Shown here: in pieces, positions 15,325-25,156 of the stretch | Position numbering within the stretch: position 1 is the stretch's first letter | How the letters are laid out: every line of letters begins with the position of its first letter | Assembly: GCA_023091735.1 (NCBI GenBank) | Contig: JALKBU010000385.1 | Span: forward strand, 1 to 43,881 | From: Trichomonas tenax | Taxonomy: Eukaryota > Parabasalia > Trichomonadida > Trichomonadidae | DNA length: 43,881 bases | Direction: 5' to 3' | Translations under genes and position numbers: made by a program | Notes under the pieces: generated by a model | Databases searched by the model: none | What the model saw: only the letters and a program-made list of their open reading frames with translations | Told to the model about the DNA's origin: nothing

Positions 15325-18300
15325 ATGTCCAAAAAAGAGTTACTAAAGAAGAACGATTCCTCGGTTCACGGATGGAGGTACCGATTGGAAACTCGTGATG
15401 GTGAAATTTTAGAGGGAAGCGTTCCTTTATACGATCCTTATAATCATAAGCATTTAGAATTCGAATATAAGTCTAAATATAACAAACTTACCTCGAAGTC
15501 GGAAACAAAGAACTCTCCAAACTCAAATACAAAACCAAATAAGCACAAATATCCTAAAATGACTGCGAAAGAAACAAATGTTCACGAAAATTACACCAAT
15601 CCTCAGGATCCACACGCAGGATTGTATGCGAGCCGCTATATGACTCCAGGACAGACACCTGTGATTTCTGAATCAACTTCGATATTGGACTCTACATTCA
15701 TGTCACGGACAATGTCTCCGAATCATAAAACTAATGATATGAAAGATGACGAATTATACAATTATAGAAATAAGCCAAGATCAAATTCATTAAGCAAAAA
15801 GCCATATTCCACTGGATTACGACCCAATGAGATGCCTCCTGGCAATTTCAATGATTTTTTAGATTATTTAAACGCAAATCGACATTATAGAGATGATCAA
15901 AACGAAAATGAAAACATTGACGACAAATCAATATCAAATTCGCAAGTAGATTCAGACAATAATGATAAATCACAAAATGCAAAGCAAGAAAGCTTAAGAA
16001 GAAGAAAACACCACCATCGATCACAAAAACAGGACAGTAATGCTTCAGATAGAGATAATGAAGCTACAGAAACTGATAACGTTAAACATAAATCCCTTCC
16101 GAAAGATTATAATTTTATATCGACACCAAATCCAAATGGACAACAACAGACACGATCGTCGCCAATAGATATAGCCATGATATCGGAAATTGCTACCAAT
16201 GCTGCTGTCAACGCGTTAAATAAAATACTTGATATTCCAGGAATGAGAAAAAACGCAAATACACAACAGGAAACAACGAATGCTACGCTGGTTGACAAAA
16301 TTGTCTACACATCACAGAATTTTGAAATGTCATTAGATAATCAATCAGAACAACAGAAACCATCAATAATTTCACCATTTAATCCAGAAACAAAGAATAT
16401 TGCTGAGCAAGCGAATACAAATTCTAAAGAAAACTCAAAGATGTCGAACAAATCTATAAAAAGCAAACCAAATTCGCAAGAAAATTCACTAATGATGAAC
16501 GAAAACAAACAAATCTCACATATCTCGAACGACAGCAATCCAAACTCAAGAGATTGTTCTCCTATTTCAAAAGGAAGTCGTCATCCATCAGAGCACAACT
16601 CAATCATATTTTCTCCAAGCAAACACAATTCAAGAAGTGTTTCTCTTTCAAATAAATCAAATTCCAATCTAAACTCTGTTATCTTTGGCGACATTAAATC
16701 AAAAGAGAACTCTTTGGTAATGAATGAAGACAAGAAGAGCTCAAAAAACAATTCAGAGATTGCTAAAGAATCAGATAAAAGCAAAGTTAAATCACAGCAA
16801 AATTCTTCAATTATCAACGAAAATTCTTCGAAGCAAAATTCATCAATAATGTCACCAGTAAAGCGCAGATCACGCGAAAGTTCGCCATATTCCAAATCCC
16901 AAAACAATTCAAGCAATCACGAAAAAGATCTCAAACTTCCAGATGATGAAAAATCCAAACATTCAATAATCGAAAATGATGAAAAATCAAAGCATTCTCA
17001 GATCATTGATGAGAATTCTCACATCAAAGCAGATGCAAAAAGTAATAATTCACAGATCAAAGAAGACGAAGATGATAAAAATTCGCAAATCAAGAATGAT
17101 CAAAACTCACAATTTCAAGACAAAGATTTGCAAGTACAGACAGATGAAAAAGCACAAAATTCTCAAATAAAAGATGCCGAAAAAGGTAAAAACTCTCAAA
17201 TACAGATTGATGAACAAGTGCAAATACAAGAGAAGCTTCTTGATGAAATAGAGAAGAAAGAAGCACAAATTCAGAGCTCTCCATCGCCTAAAATAAAGAG
17301 AAGAAGATCCCCTGAAAAAGCAAATCGTGTAATTTCATCAAACATCGAAACAGAAATGATCTTCGATCAAAGGCCAGAAAGCTCAATAAACTTGGATGAA
17401 ATCAAGAACGAAACACAGTCAAATGATAAAGATACCACCGAGAAAGAAAGTGCAAATAAAATCGAAGCAAAAGATTCAAGCAGATCTCACAAGAGTCATA
17501 AAAGTGATAAATCTGGTAAACACAAAAGCGATAAAGGAAAACACAAGTCTGGAAAGTATCATTCGCACAAAGAGAAAGATAAATTGAAGAAAGGAAAGAG
17601 CAAAGATTCTTCATCGAGATTAAAATCAAAAATCAAAAAAGTTCCAAAAATACCAAAAGCACTTCCAATTCAAACGAAGGACTCTTCTAATTTCGAAGAA
17701 TATGCTTCTGGAGAAGGAGATTCGAATGTTGAGGACTTCAAGCATAATAGTCCAACCGCAGAACAAAACGAAATCAAAAATGAAGAACCAGAAAAATCTC
17801 CTGAACAAAACTATCCAGAACAAGGTCAAAATCCGGAAACGAAACAAGAAGAAACAAAGAGATCAGATTCACCAAAGCGTCGTCATCGCCACCATCGCAG
17901 TCAGAGTCCTTCGAAGACCGAGAAACAAGATTGGGATGAGAAAGAAGGAACATTAAATGACGGACAAAAGAATGAAGTCATCAATCATCCAAAACCAGAA
18001 GAATTACAGAGATCTCAATCACAACAGATCTTTATGCAGAAGAACCAAAGCTACACTGACATTCCAAATCGTTTCTTATCGGATATACCAGAGGACGCTC
18101 ATTCCATCAAAAACACAAATCGCCCTCCACCAATCGAAACACAAAATGATAGATTCTCTCAGTCGATGCACACAGCGCGACTTCCTTCTATCATGTTTGC
18201 ACAGCCCCGCCTTCAGACACACGCAATGACTGCGAGATTCTCTAAAAGCATGCAAGTTCATGGAGTGCTGCCAACATATAATGTCTCTTTCTGTCAACCT

Positions 18301-18651
18301 CCATCGATGTATAAATACAACAAAGAGCGAACAAAACTCACAATGCCCGAAGAAGAACTGCGTTCGATGTATCTATGCCACGAAGGCGTTGAAGATGATG
18401 GTCCAAGCATTGCTGGTTTCCAAGGTGATGAAAAACGCCAAGATGAAATGTTCCTTGAGATGCGTCAACAGATGCCACAAGAACTCACTGAGAAGCAGCT
18501 TTCTTTCTCTTCTCTTTCAAAAGTTGCTCACGTCACAACACTTCTTGATAAGTCAATAATGCCTCCGAAGCGTCCTAAATCGCTTTTATCAAGATCGCAT
18601 TCACAATTCGAATCTATCTTCATTAACAGAGAATACAGAGAGATAGAATAG
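15325..18651 (+). CDS. Large disordered Ser/Asn/Lys/Gln-rich protein with short repeats (1108 aa)
   Basis: 1108 residues, mostly low complexity. A short ordered N-terminus (about 14-52, WRYRLETRDGEILEGSVPLY) looks like a small beta module. The middle (about 100-850) is disordered, with many N-S-x-x units (KENS, QNSS, HNSR) and, at about 550-640, a run of NSQIK-type repeats spaced by Asp/Glu/Lys. A Lys/Ser/His-rich stretch (about 715-760) and an RRHRHHRSQSPSK cluster (about 850) could bind nucleic acid or be phosphorylated. The C-terminal about 120 residues, from LTMPEEELRSMY on, regain ordered, charged helices. No membrane segment or signal peptide. I recognise no family; a scaffold or cytoskeletal protein would fit. 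Long open antisense frames here come from the biased codon use. Confidence 0.75.
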   Translation: MSKKELLKKNDSSVHGWRYRLETRDGEILEGSVPLYDPYNHKHLEFEYKSKYNKLTSKSETKNSPNSNTKPNKHKYPKMTAKETNVHENYTNPQDPHAGLYASRYMTPGQTPVISESTSILDSTFMSRTMSPNHKTNDMKDDELYNYRNKPRSNSLSKKPYSTGLRPNEMPPGNFNDFLDYLNANRHYRDDQNENENIDDKSISNSQVDSDNNDKSQNAKQESLRRRKHHHRSQKQDSNASDRDNEATETDNVKHKSLPKDYNFISTPNPNGQQQTRSSPIDIAMISEIATNAAVNALNKILDIPGMRKNANTQQETTNATLVDKIVYTSQNFEMSLDNQSEQQKPSIISPFNPETKNIAEQANTNSKENSKMSNKSIKSKPNSQENSLMMNENKQISHISNDSNPNSRDCSPISKGSRHPSEHNSIIFSPSKHNSRSVSLSNKSNSNLNSVIFGDIKSKENSLVMNEDKKSSKNNSEIAKESDKSKVKSQQNSSIINENSSKQNSSIMSPVKRRSRESSPYSKSQNNSSNHEKDLKLPDDEKSKHSIIENDEKSKHSQIIDENSHIKADAKSNNSQIKEDEDDKNSQIKNDQNSQFQDKDLQVQTDEKAQNSQIKDAEKGKNSQIQIDEQVQIQEKLLDEIEKKEAQIQSSPSPKIKRRRSPEKANRVISSNIETEMIFDQRPESSINLDEIKNETQSNDKDTTEKESANKIEAKDSSRSHKSHKSDKSGKHKSDKGKHKSGKYHSHKEKDKLKKGKSKDSSSRLKSKIKKVPKIPKALPIQTKDSSNFEEYASGEGDSNVEDFKHNSPTAEQNEIKNEEPEKSPEQNYPEQGQNPETKQEETKRSDSPKRRHRHHRSQSPSKTEKQDWDEKEGTLNDGQKNEVINHPKPEELQRSQSQQIFMQKNQSYTDIPNRFLSDIPEDAHSIKNTNRPPPIETQNDRFSQSMHTARLPSIMFAQPRLQTHAMTARFSKSMQVHGVLPTYNVSFCQPPSMYKYNKERTKLTMPEEELRSMYLCHEGVEDDGPSIAGFQGDEKRQDEMFLEMRQQMPQELTEKQLSFSSLSKVAHVTTLLDKSIMPPKRPKSLLSRSHSQFESIFINREYREIE

Positions 18652-18883
18652 ATTATTTTATTATTGTTTTTATATTTATAAATGTTTTATTAGTCGTTGT
18701 AATCAAATATAATGAATTTTGACATTTTTTTAAAAAAATCAAAAATAAATGAAATGAGATTGATCAATTCAATATTGAAATATATGATTTTTTTTTTTAA
18801 AAAAAATAAATAATAGGATATTGTGTATAGTGGCTGTTGTATATTATAAATCTATATTTAATCGAAACAAAATGCATAAAAAA
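18652..18883. other. Region between convergent genes
   Basis: AT-rich, with a T-run next to an A-run at about 18788-18806 that can fold back on itself. No gene. Confidence 0.5.
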
Positions 18884-20143
18884 TTAAATCATTGAAAACA
18901 TTCCAAATAATTCGAAATTCGTGTTATCTTGAGCGATTTTAATTGGTGATAAGCCAATTTTGTTTTGGATTTGAACTGCTTGTTTAAGTTGTTCTTTATT
19001 TGGATAATGTTCGAGAATGAATTTGAAGAGTTTGTTGTTGTTTATTCTTGAAATAAAATGAAGAGGAGTGTCTCCATCATTATTTTGATTATCTATTGAA
19101 GCATTATTCAATATCAGAATATTTACGATAGATTCATTAGAGTTCTTGCAGGCAATGTGTAAAGCAGTCTGATTGTCCTTGGATTTGATGTTGACATCGC
19201 ATTCGTTTGTAATCAAAAATCTCACGAGTCCAATGCAATTAATTTGTGCTGCATAATGCAATGGTGAAGAACCAGATTCATCTAATTTGTTGATAGATGA
19301 TTCATCCAATGAATAAGCGAACGTAGCTGCAGAATAACATCTGTTTTTAATGCACTGAGTGAGAGAAAGAGAATAAATTTGATTAAGAAGTCTTCCACGT
19401 CTATATTTGAGAATTAAATCGATTAATGATGAATTTAAGTGAGATTCTAAGCGTAATTTTTGAATAATTGAATAATTTCCACCTATTACTGCACATTCGT
19501 AAACATTATCTGTAATTTTGCACTTTAATTGAATCAATTTGTCGAAACATTTTTCTGCACCAAAAATTGCAGCTGTTGAGAGCAAATTCATCAATTTATG
19601 TGGTTTTGTGGGTTCAAATTTGCACCAATCAACAACAATAGAATCGATATTTTTATCTTTGATATAATTTAAGATATTTTCGACGTGATCATACTTAATT
19701 GCAAATCCCAATGAGTCAAATCGGAATCCCATCTCGAAATCAGCTTCATAATCGTTGTAATTATCGAGTAAATCAAATTCTGGTGCAAAAATAACGAAAT
19801 CATCCTGTGGTATTTTGTCGGAGATCTTATTGAATGTTATTGCACCACATATCAAAAGTTTACGAAGAAATACGTATTGTTGAGAATTGATCAAATTATC
19901 GATCAAAAATGGAACAAAATATTTGTAATTATCGTTTGTTGACATGTTATATATCAATGAGGCGTAAATGTCTAACGAATTTGGTCGAATTTGACTGATA
20001 AATGAAAATTCTTCAGCTAAAAATCGCTGCTCGTCCTCTGTAAAGCTCAGAGACATGATCCACAGCGTCAGTTTTGATGAATTTTCTTTCGTGACTTCAG
20101 TGATGTAATCTTGTAATTGGACTAAATCAGCAAGTCGCGACAT
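18884..20143 (-). CDS. Ankyrin-repeat protein (419 aa)
   Basis: 419 residues. The N-terminal 270 residues are helical and follow the layout of the very large ankyrin family of Trichomonas (a helical, DUF3447-like lead-in with repeated hydrophobic helices). Clear ankyrin repeats occupy about 283-400: SGSSPLHYAAQINCIGLVRFLI, DNQTALHIACKNSNESIVNILI and DGDTPLHFISRINNNKLFKFIL, each with the TPLH/TALH turn. A degenerate last repeat (GLSPIKIAQ) closes the stack. Ankyrin repeats bind partner proteins; no catalytic domain is attached. The ATG is preceded by TTTTCATCTTTTTAA, a near match to the Inr. The target is unknown. Confidence 0.85.
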   Translation of the reverse strand: MSRLADLVQLQDYITEVTKENSSKLTLWIMSLSFTEDEQRFLAEEFSFISQIRPNSLDIYASLIYNMSTNDNYKYFVPFLIDNLINSQQYVFLRKLLICGAITFNKISDKIPQDDFVIFAPEFDLLDNYNDYEADFEMGFRFDSLGFAIKYDHVENILNYIKDKNIDSIVVDWCKFEPTKPHKLMNLLSTAAIFGAEKCFDKLIQLKCKITDNVYECAVIGGNYSIIQKLRLESHLNSSLIDLILKYRRGRLLNQIYSLSLTQCIKNRCYSAATFAYSLDESSINKLDESGSSPLHYAAQINCIGLVRFLITNECDVNIKSKDNQTALHIACKNSNESIVNILILNNASIDNQNNDGDTPLHFISRINNNKLFKFILEHYPNKEQLKQAVQIQNKIGLSPIKIAQDNTNFELFGMFSMI

Positions 20144-20453
20144 TTAAAAAGATGAAAATTAACGAACAAAAATTTTGATTCTTAAATTCATTTTCACAAA
20201 CATTCGGTCGTTATTCTTACTATTTTCATATAGAAAAACTCCTTCTTAATCTATATTCATAATGCTGCTTCTTGCATTTTTTTCTTTGCTATGAATTTTG
20301 AAATTTTATTACATCTAGAATCATTATATTTATTAAAACACAAATTTTAACAAGAAACATTGCACAGTCATAGCATTAAATACAATACATCAGTGCTATA
20401 GGGAACATACAGAATTCGACTTTTATAGTTATATTAATGTTATCGTTTTTGGA
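20144..20453. other. Intergenic region
   Basis: AT-rich, no gene. It holds the upstream flank of the ankyrin gene and the 3' flank of the broken phage-tail-domain gene. Confidence 0.5.
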
Positions 20454-21302
20454 CTAGTATCCCACTGTCCAATTAATTGGATTGTTAATAAACGTATGAT
20501 AGCGAGAACCAGCAGGGTCAGTTCTAGTGCTGAATTTATGGAAGTGTGGAGGCATATTTTCGGCTGATATATGGAAGCTACCACCCTGGATACCATAATG
20601 AGGAGCATTATCGTGGGAAACACAGAAGAGGAATCTATCTTCTATCCTCTGCCACTCACCAAATCCAAACAACTGTTTAGGGCCAGTATCCGGAGCTTGG
20701 GATATATAGATAGACCCAACAAGATAGCATCTTTCAAGCGTTGCATACACTTCTGTAATTAAATTATTTGCAAGTTGTGGTAATGCATTATTTAGATATT
20801 CGATTGAGAATATATCTTGATTGTTATTTTTGTACAAAGACATTGGAATTTCGAGACTCAAATCAGCAGTGCTCGAGAACTTTTTGATTCTTCTTGATCG
20901 AGGACTCAAAATGCTGTCTGTTGTACTCGATATATTTTGCGAAAATTTATCAGACGTGAAATCAAAGAATGATGATTCAAGCGACATATTGATAATAGAA
21001 AGCTTCGAATTTGATGAACTGCATGATCCTTCTTTTGAACTTGGCTGCGAATTTATTGCTGATTTCATTCTTGAATTCTTTGAAGATCTCATTTTAGCGT
21101 TCAATCTTGAATTTGATTCTGAATTAATTTTCGAGTTTGATGCTGTGTTCAGTCTTGAGTTTGATGTTGAGTTTAATCGTGAGTTCGCTGTTGATGTTGA
21201 TGCTGAATTTATTGCGTTTAAATTCGATACTGATTGTGATGTTGTATATTAAGAAACTTTTGCACTGTGACGTCTTCGAACTTGCATATTCATGCCTCTC
21301 AT
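20454..21302 (-). pseudogene. Broken gene with phage gp10 C-terminal/tail-collar-like domain
   Basis: Frame from ATG at 21302 (MRGMNMQVRRRHSAKVS), stopped by TAA at 21249-21251, then open for 265 codons to the TAG at 20454. After the stop comes a Ser/Asn-rich region with repeated NSRLN-type units. The C-terminal 100 residues (coded at about 20760-20457) read VGSIYISQAPDTGPKQLFGF, GEWQRIEDRFLF, GIQGGSFHISAENMPPHFHK. This is the pattern of the baseplate gp10 C-terminal / tail-collar family of phages: VGSIY, a short turn, LFG-x-W-x-R-I-x-x-RFL, GG-x-x-x-H-x-x-x-x-x-E-MP-x-H-x-H. The usual ending (NNMPPY-x-x-VYxW) is only vaguely kept (INNPINWTVGY), so the 3' end may also be damaged. It lies 36 bases after the WD40 pseudogene in the same frame, so a single fused gene cannot be excluded. 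Role in a protist unknown. Confidence 0.6.
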
Positions 21303-21338
21303 TGATTAGCTTCTAACAATATTTTCTTCGCCAACTAA

Positions 21339-24027
21339 TCAAGATAATTTTCCTCTTGCGTGAGAATTTTTTCCTGATTCTGTTTGTGGAGGAACAGCCA
21401 AAGAAAGAGATGATTCCTTTGAGTTTGTTCGCTTTGATTTTGATCTGTGTGTCTTTTCTGGTTCCATTTCATTGATTAATTTCACTAGTTTGATTTCAAT
21501 TTGATATTTCTTCTTTGGTCTTCTGATTATTTTTTCTTCTTCTTGACAGAAGATATTATCCAATTCCAAATCCTCTTCTTCTTCAACAACTATTTCGACA
21601 GATTTATCATTAATAACAAGCTTCCGTCTTGCCATTCTCTTATTTATTTTATCAATCTTCTTCTCTGCTTCTTCTCCTCCGTTTAAAATTTCATCAATAG
21701 ATTTCATCTTTCTCTGTTTTTTGTTTGTTGGACTAATCATCGTCATCGCGTTATTTTGTTCATTGTTGTGGTTGTTTTGTGATTTAGCGACATCTCCATC
21801 AGCAATAATATCATTAACACCAGTTGTTGATGCAGCATTTGTGAAATTCAACATTTCTGCAATTATTGTTGCTTTCGTTGCTTCATCATAAACAATTTTT
21901 GGCTGCTATTTATGTTTTTCTATTTGTTCTTCTTCCTTTATTTTAGCTTCTGATGCTTCGTGTTCGAGATTTCTTAAACTCTTCAAACTTTTATATGTAT
22001 TCATAAATGATTCATTATTGCAATCGTCTTCTTTGAGTTCATTTGCATTATCGATTTCATTAAATTTGTCTTCATGATTTTTGCTGTCGCATATTTTCTC
22101 ACCAGGGATCAACATAATCTCGCAATCTGTTCCAACTAATAAATCAAGGTTTCGTGAAATAAATTCACATGAATAAATTGGTGTCGGAAGATTAATTGTT
22201 GTAATAACTGTGTTTTGATAATTCCATATGTTGATTGAATGATCCAAAGAACACGAAACCCAAACGTTGAATGAGAATCCGAAGTTTGTGACTTCCATTG
22301 AATGAGGGAACATTACATCATCACACGAAGGCAAAATCAAGTTTCCTGTATTATCAATGTTCACCCATGAAATTTGTCCTGTTTCATATATCCGATATAA
22401 ATTGTGTCATCAAACAAAGCAGTGACATTTGAAGCTTTGATTTGTTTGTTGCAACAAATGGATCCTCTATTGACATCAAAAGAAACAAATTGGTTTTCAT
22501 AAATGATTACCAATAAATTCGTGTGAAAGTGATAATAAAAATTTAAAATTCTTCCTTTCGAAGGGAAAAATCTAATTTTCTGTTCGAATGTGAAATAATC
22601 AATTAAAATCATCATTGCTCTTTGATAACAGACACAGACACCATTCATCTTTGGAGTTTGCATAACAAATTGATTTTGCGTTAATCTTTTTCTCCCTTTT
22701 GAAAAAAGATTAATGTTCCATCTTCAAGAATAACAAACAACTGATCGATTGCTATCATCTCAGTTAACTCAACAATATCAAGTGTATAACTATTCTCGCT
22801 TGCTATGTAGTGATAATCTAAAATCATTCCTCTAAGGTAAAATGAATAAACGGGAAGACTCAATGAGTTTGGACTTAATGCTGAAACAAGAGTTCCATCT
22901 TTCGGTGAATATAAGTTAATAAAAGAATTCGATGACGTGATCATAACGCGTGTTGAGTTAAATGGCCTATAGCACCTTTTGATAATTGGAGATGCAGGTA
23001 AATTAAAGGCAAACGTTGTACATGGAACATTAATAGAAACAATAATCAATTCTAATTCATATGTTATCGCAAGTTTGATGCTATCATTATTTCTAAACAG
23101 AATTAAATGAGTTGGAGGCTTCTGAGTGATATAGCATGGAAAAGAACGCTCTGTGAGAATATTACACAGCGATAGAGATCCATTAAAATCGAGATAAATT
23201 ATGTTTTGAAAATCAATAAAAAATATCTATTGAATCGCATAATCCGATGTTAGAATCCTTCTTTCTAATTGCGCATTGTTCCTCCAAATACACAATCCAT
23301 TCTCTGGATCTGATGTTGCAATCTTAATTTTATATCTATCGCTGCCATCCAAGTTTTTCTTTTTTTGATTTTCTCTTTATTATCGCGCTAAAATCCTTGA
23401 ATCATTAAAATCACTTGATAATAGTTTGCACGGGAACAAGGCGATTGGATCTAGTTTGTTTCCATCCATATCGAATGGACAAAGGCTGTGATCTGTCGGT
23501 AATATCAACCATTCATTCTCGTAATCAAAAAATGGAAGATTTTTTACTGAAACATGAATGTTCGTTGCAAATGATGCCTTAAAAGCTATTGACATTTCAG
23601 GAGGAGTTGATGCTCTTGTGTTGATCCATTTTGTAGAGTTTAATTTAAATACTTTTATGCCAAATCCAATAGTGATTAGTAAGTGTGATTTTGGTGAATA
23701 AATTATATGATAAACGATACTTTGTTCGATATCTGTCTCAGGCAATACAAATTTTTTAGGATCTGGTACATAAATTTCAAATCCGAATATTATCGATGAA
23801 TTTTGTTTGAAAACTATCAATACGTCGATGCCAGGTATGATTACACTTGCTAAGCATTTGAATGGATATGTTTTTATAATCTCTTTGCTGTTAAATCTAT
23901 AAATTGCTCGCGAAGTTGTCGCAATGTATTGCTCATTTTGTATTCTGTGGACGGAATAAGTCTTTATACGTCCAATATTTGGTGTGAAATCATTCAAAAT
24001 GCCAAATTGGACGTTGGCCCTTTCCAT
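21339..24027 (-). pseudogene. WD40-type beta-propeller protein, pseudogene
   Basis: From the ATG at 24027 a coherent protein can be followed to 21339 through several breaks. A first block (23380-24027, 215 codons) ends in two TAAs (23377-23382). The same frame stays open apart from a TAG at 23227-23229 and continues to about 22681. The frame then shifts near 22675 and again near 22375, after which it stays open to the TGA at 21339 except for one more TAA near 21904. WD-type strands are visible (GLCIWRNN, DHSINIWNYQ), with many short beta strands between them. The last 170 codons are charged and helical (KIDKINKRMARRKLVIN). It would have been a cytoplasmic propeller scaffold, perhaps of the flagellar or WDR49/64 kind, but the family is not certain. 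The breaks are too many for sequencing error. Confidence 0.75.
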
Positions 24028-24619
24028 CTAAAAAAAACGGATATCAAAGATAAAAATTGTTACATTTCAATAAAAAATTTACATAGAGGTCATTATCTTT
24101 AATCAATCAATAAACATCTTTCTAGGCTATCATATAGCAAACGATGAGAAGCTAATAATTTTATATCAAATTTTCAATTTAATATATATCCCAAACTCTT
24201 TAATATTCTCTTATATAACATGAACCTAACAGAAACCTTTAACAATTACTTGTCTTATAATCATTTGAAAATCGAAAATCAAATATCACCTTTAATTTTT
24301 ATAAGCATGTTATGCGAAACATCACTTCAGTGGAAACTCTTTATAGTCTCCATATTTCTTCTCAGATATATTTTTCAATTACAAAAACATCTTTTTAAAG
24401 TCCAAACGGACTAGAACCTATCAGTTCTTATTCTCAAATAACTAAATTTAGCTATTTCATGGCAATCATTTGAGTTATAAAAAATATGTAAAATATTTTG
24501 TGAATTGGAAAAATAATTATGTTTCTGTTTGAGCGGAAACAAGGAATTTCAGTAATGTATTATTTCAAAATTTATCAAAACTGATATCGAATATGATATT
24601 TGTATCAAGCATAAATAAT
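24028..24619. other. Intergenic region upstream of the WD40 pseudogene
   Basis: No gene is supported. An ATG frame of 64 codons at 24220-24414 has hydrophobic stretches (FIVSIFLLRYIF) but no other support. The eL38 stop codon (TAAAT) lies at the right border. Confidence 0.45.
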
Positions 24620-24844
24620 TTACTCAGCCTTCTTATCAAGAACGATAACTTCGAGGGACTCTGGGATGGAGTTCTGGACGAGCTCGACAAACTTTGGCTT
24701 AACGGAAAGTGTGTAGAGATACTTTGTTGTGCGGAGTTTGAACTTGGTGTTGTCATCGTTGACTTTCTTGACCTTGACCCACTTAGCGTCGGAGCGGGCG
24801 GCGAGGGCAAGAAACTCCTTTGGTGTGGTGACCTGTTTTGGCAT
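24620..24844 (-). CDS. RPL38: Ribosomal protein eL38
   Basis: 74 residues, starting at the ATG at 24844 (MPKQVTTPKEFLALA). Upstream codons of the longer frame (DWPAFSS) do not belong to this family. Small protein of the large cytosolic ribosomal subunit. The family pattern is clear: a Lys-rich start, F-L-x-x-A-R-x-x-D-A-K-x-V-K-V-K-K, TKFKLRTTKYLYTL and K-P-K-F-V-E-L-V-Q-x-S-I-P-x-x-L-E-V, full length for the family. The stop is followed by A (TAAA), the T. vaginalis-type poly(A) context. The promoter has AAAGG (CCTTT on the gene strand) 7-11 bases and TTCGAAACGGTT 34-45 bases upstream, shared with the eL20 gene. Confidence 0.95.
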   Translation of the reverse strand: MPKQVTTPKEFLALAARSDAKWVKVKKVNDDNTKFKLRTTKYLYTLSVKPKFVELVQNSIPESLEVIVLDKKAE

Positions 24845-24850
24845 TGAGCT

Positions 24851-24855
24851 AAAGG
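24851..24855 (-). promoter_or_regulatory. CCTTT core-promoter element of eL38
   Basis: On the gene strand GGCCTTTAGCTCA runs straight into the ATG. This fits the outline of the M5 core element of T. vaginalis, which contains the transcription start in Inr-less genes; I recall its exact consensus only loosely. The eL20 gene has CCTTT at almost the same distance. Confidence 0.5.
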
Positions 24856-24877
24856 CCGGCCAATCCAAGTTTACAAC

Positions 24878-24889
24878 AACCGTTTCGAA
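24878..24889 (-). promoter_or_regulatory. TTCGAAACGGTT element of eL38 promoter
   Basis: It reads TTCGAAACGGTT on the gene strand and differs by one base from TTCGATACGGTT before eL20. ACGGTT resembles Myb recognition sequences, and Inr-less T. vaginalis promoters are known to use a Myb-like factor at the M3 element. The equation with M3 is inference. Confidence 0.5.
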
Positions 24890-25137
24890 ATATGCATTTT
24901 GCTTCTTTTGATGATTTTCATATTTTATAGTTTATGTATTGTTTAGTTTTATAATCATTTTGACTTTTTATTTTGTTGAAATTTGTTTAACTATTTTTGT
25001 TTCTTTTATTGAATTTTGAATTCTACATCTTATGTACTATTTAATTCTATAATTGTTTTGATTTTTTATTTTTGCTACCTTTTCAGATATTTGAATTATA
25101 TGAACTATGTACACTCATTTATACAATCAAGCTCTAG

Positions 25138-25148
25138 TTTACATGTCA
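25138..25148 (+). promoter_or_regulatory. TTTACATGTCA motif before the ankyrin-RING gene
   Basis: It is the exact 11-base form, ending 8 bases before the ATG and followed by TTGACAA. So close to the start it may lie in or at the transcription start. Confidence 0.5.
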
Positions 25149-25156
25149 ATTGACAA

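Larger units (their letters stand above)
24845..25156. promoter_or_regulatory. Divergent promoter region between eL38 and the ankyrin-RING gene
   Basis: The left half holds the ribosomal-protein module. The right half has an Inr-like TCATTT at 25115-25120 and TTTACATGTCA at 25138-25148, with the ATG at 25157. No ORF of its own. Confidence 0.55.

Noticed and set aside
16581..16916. Long open frames antisense to the disordered protein gene
   Set aside because: They mirror the Ser/Asn/Lys-biased codons of the sense strand and have Leu/Phe/Glu-only composition; no start context.
20821..21252. Rightward 143-codon ORF rich in FEFD-type repeats
   Set aside because: It is the antisense of the Ser/Asn repeat region of the gp10-like pseudogene.
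21249..23382. Alternative genetic code (TAA/TAG as Gln, TGA as Trp)
   Set aside because: Intact genes in the window end at the same three codons, all three stops occur in the broken genes, and frameshifts accompany them, so decay is the simpler reading.
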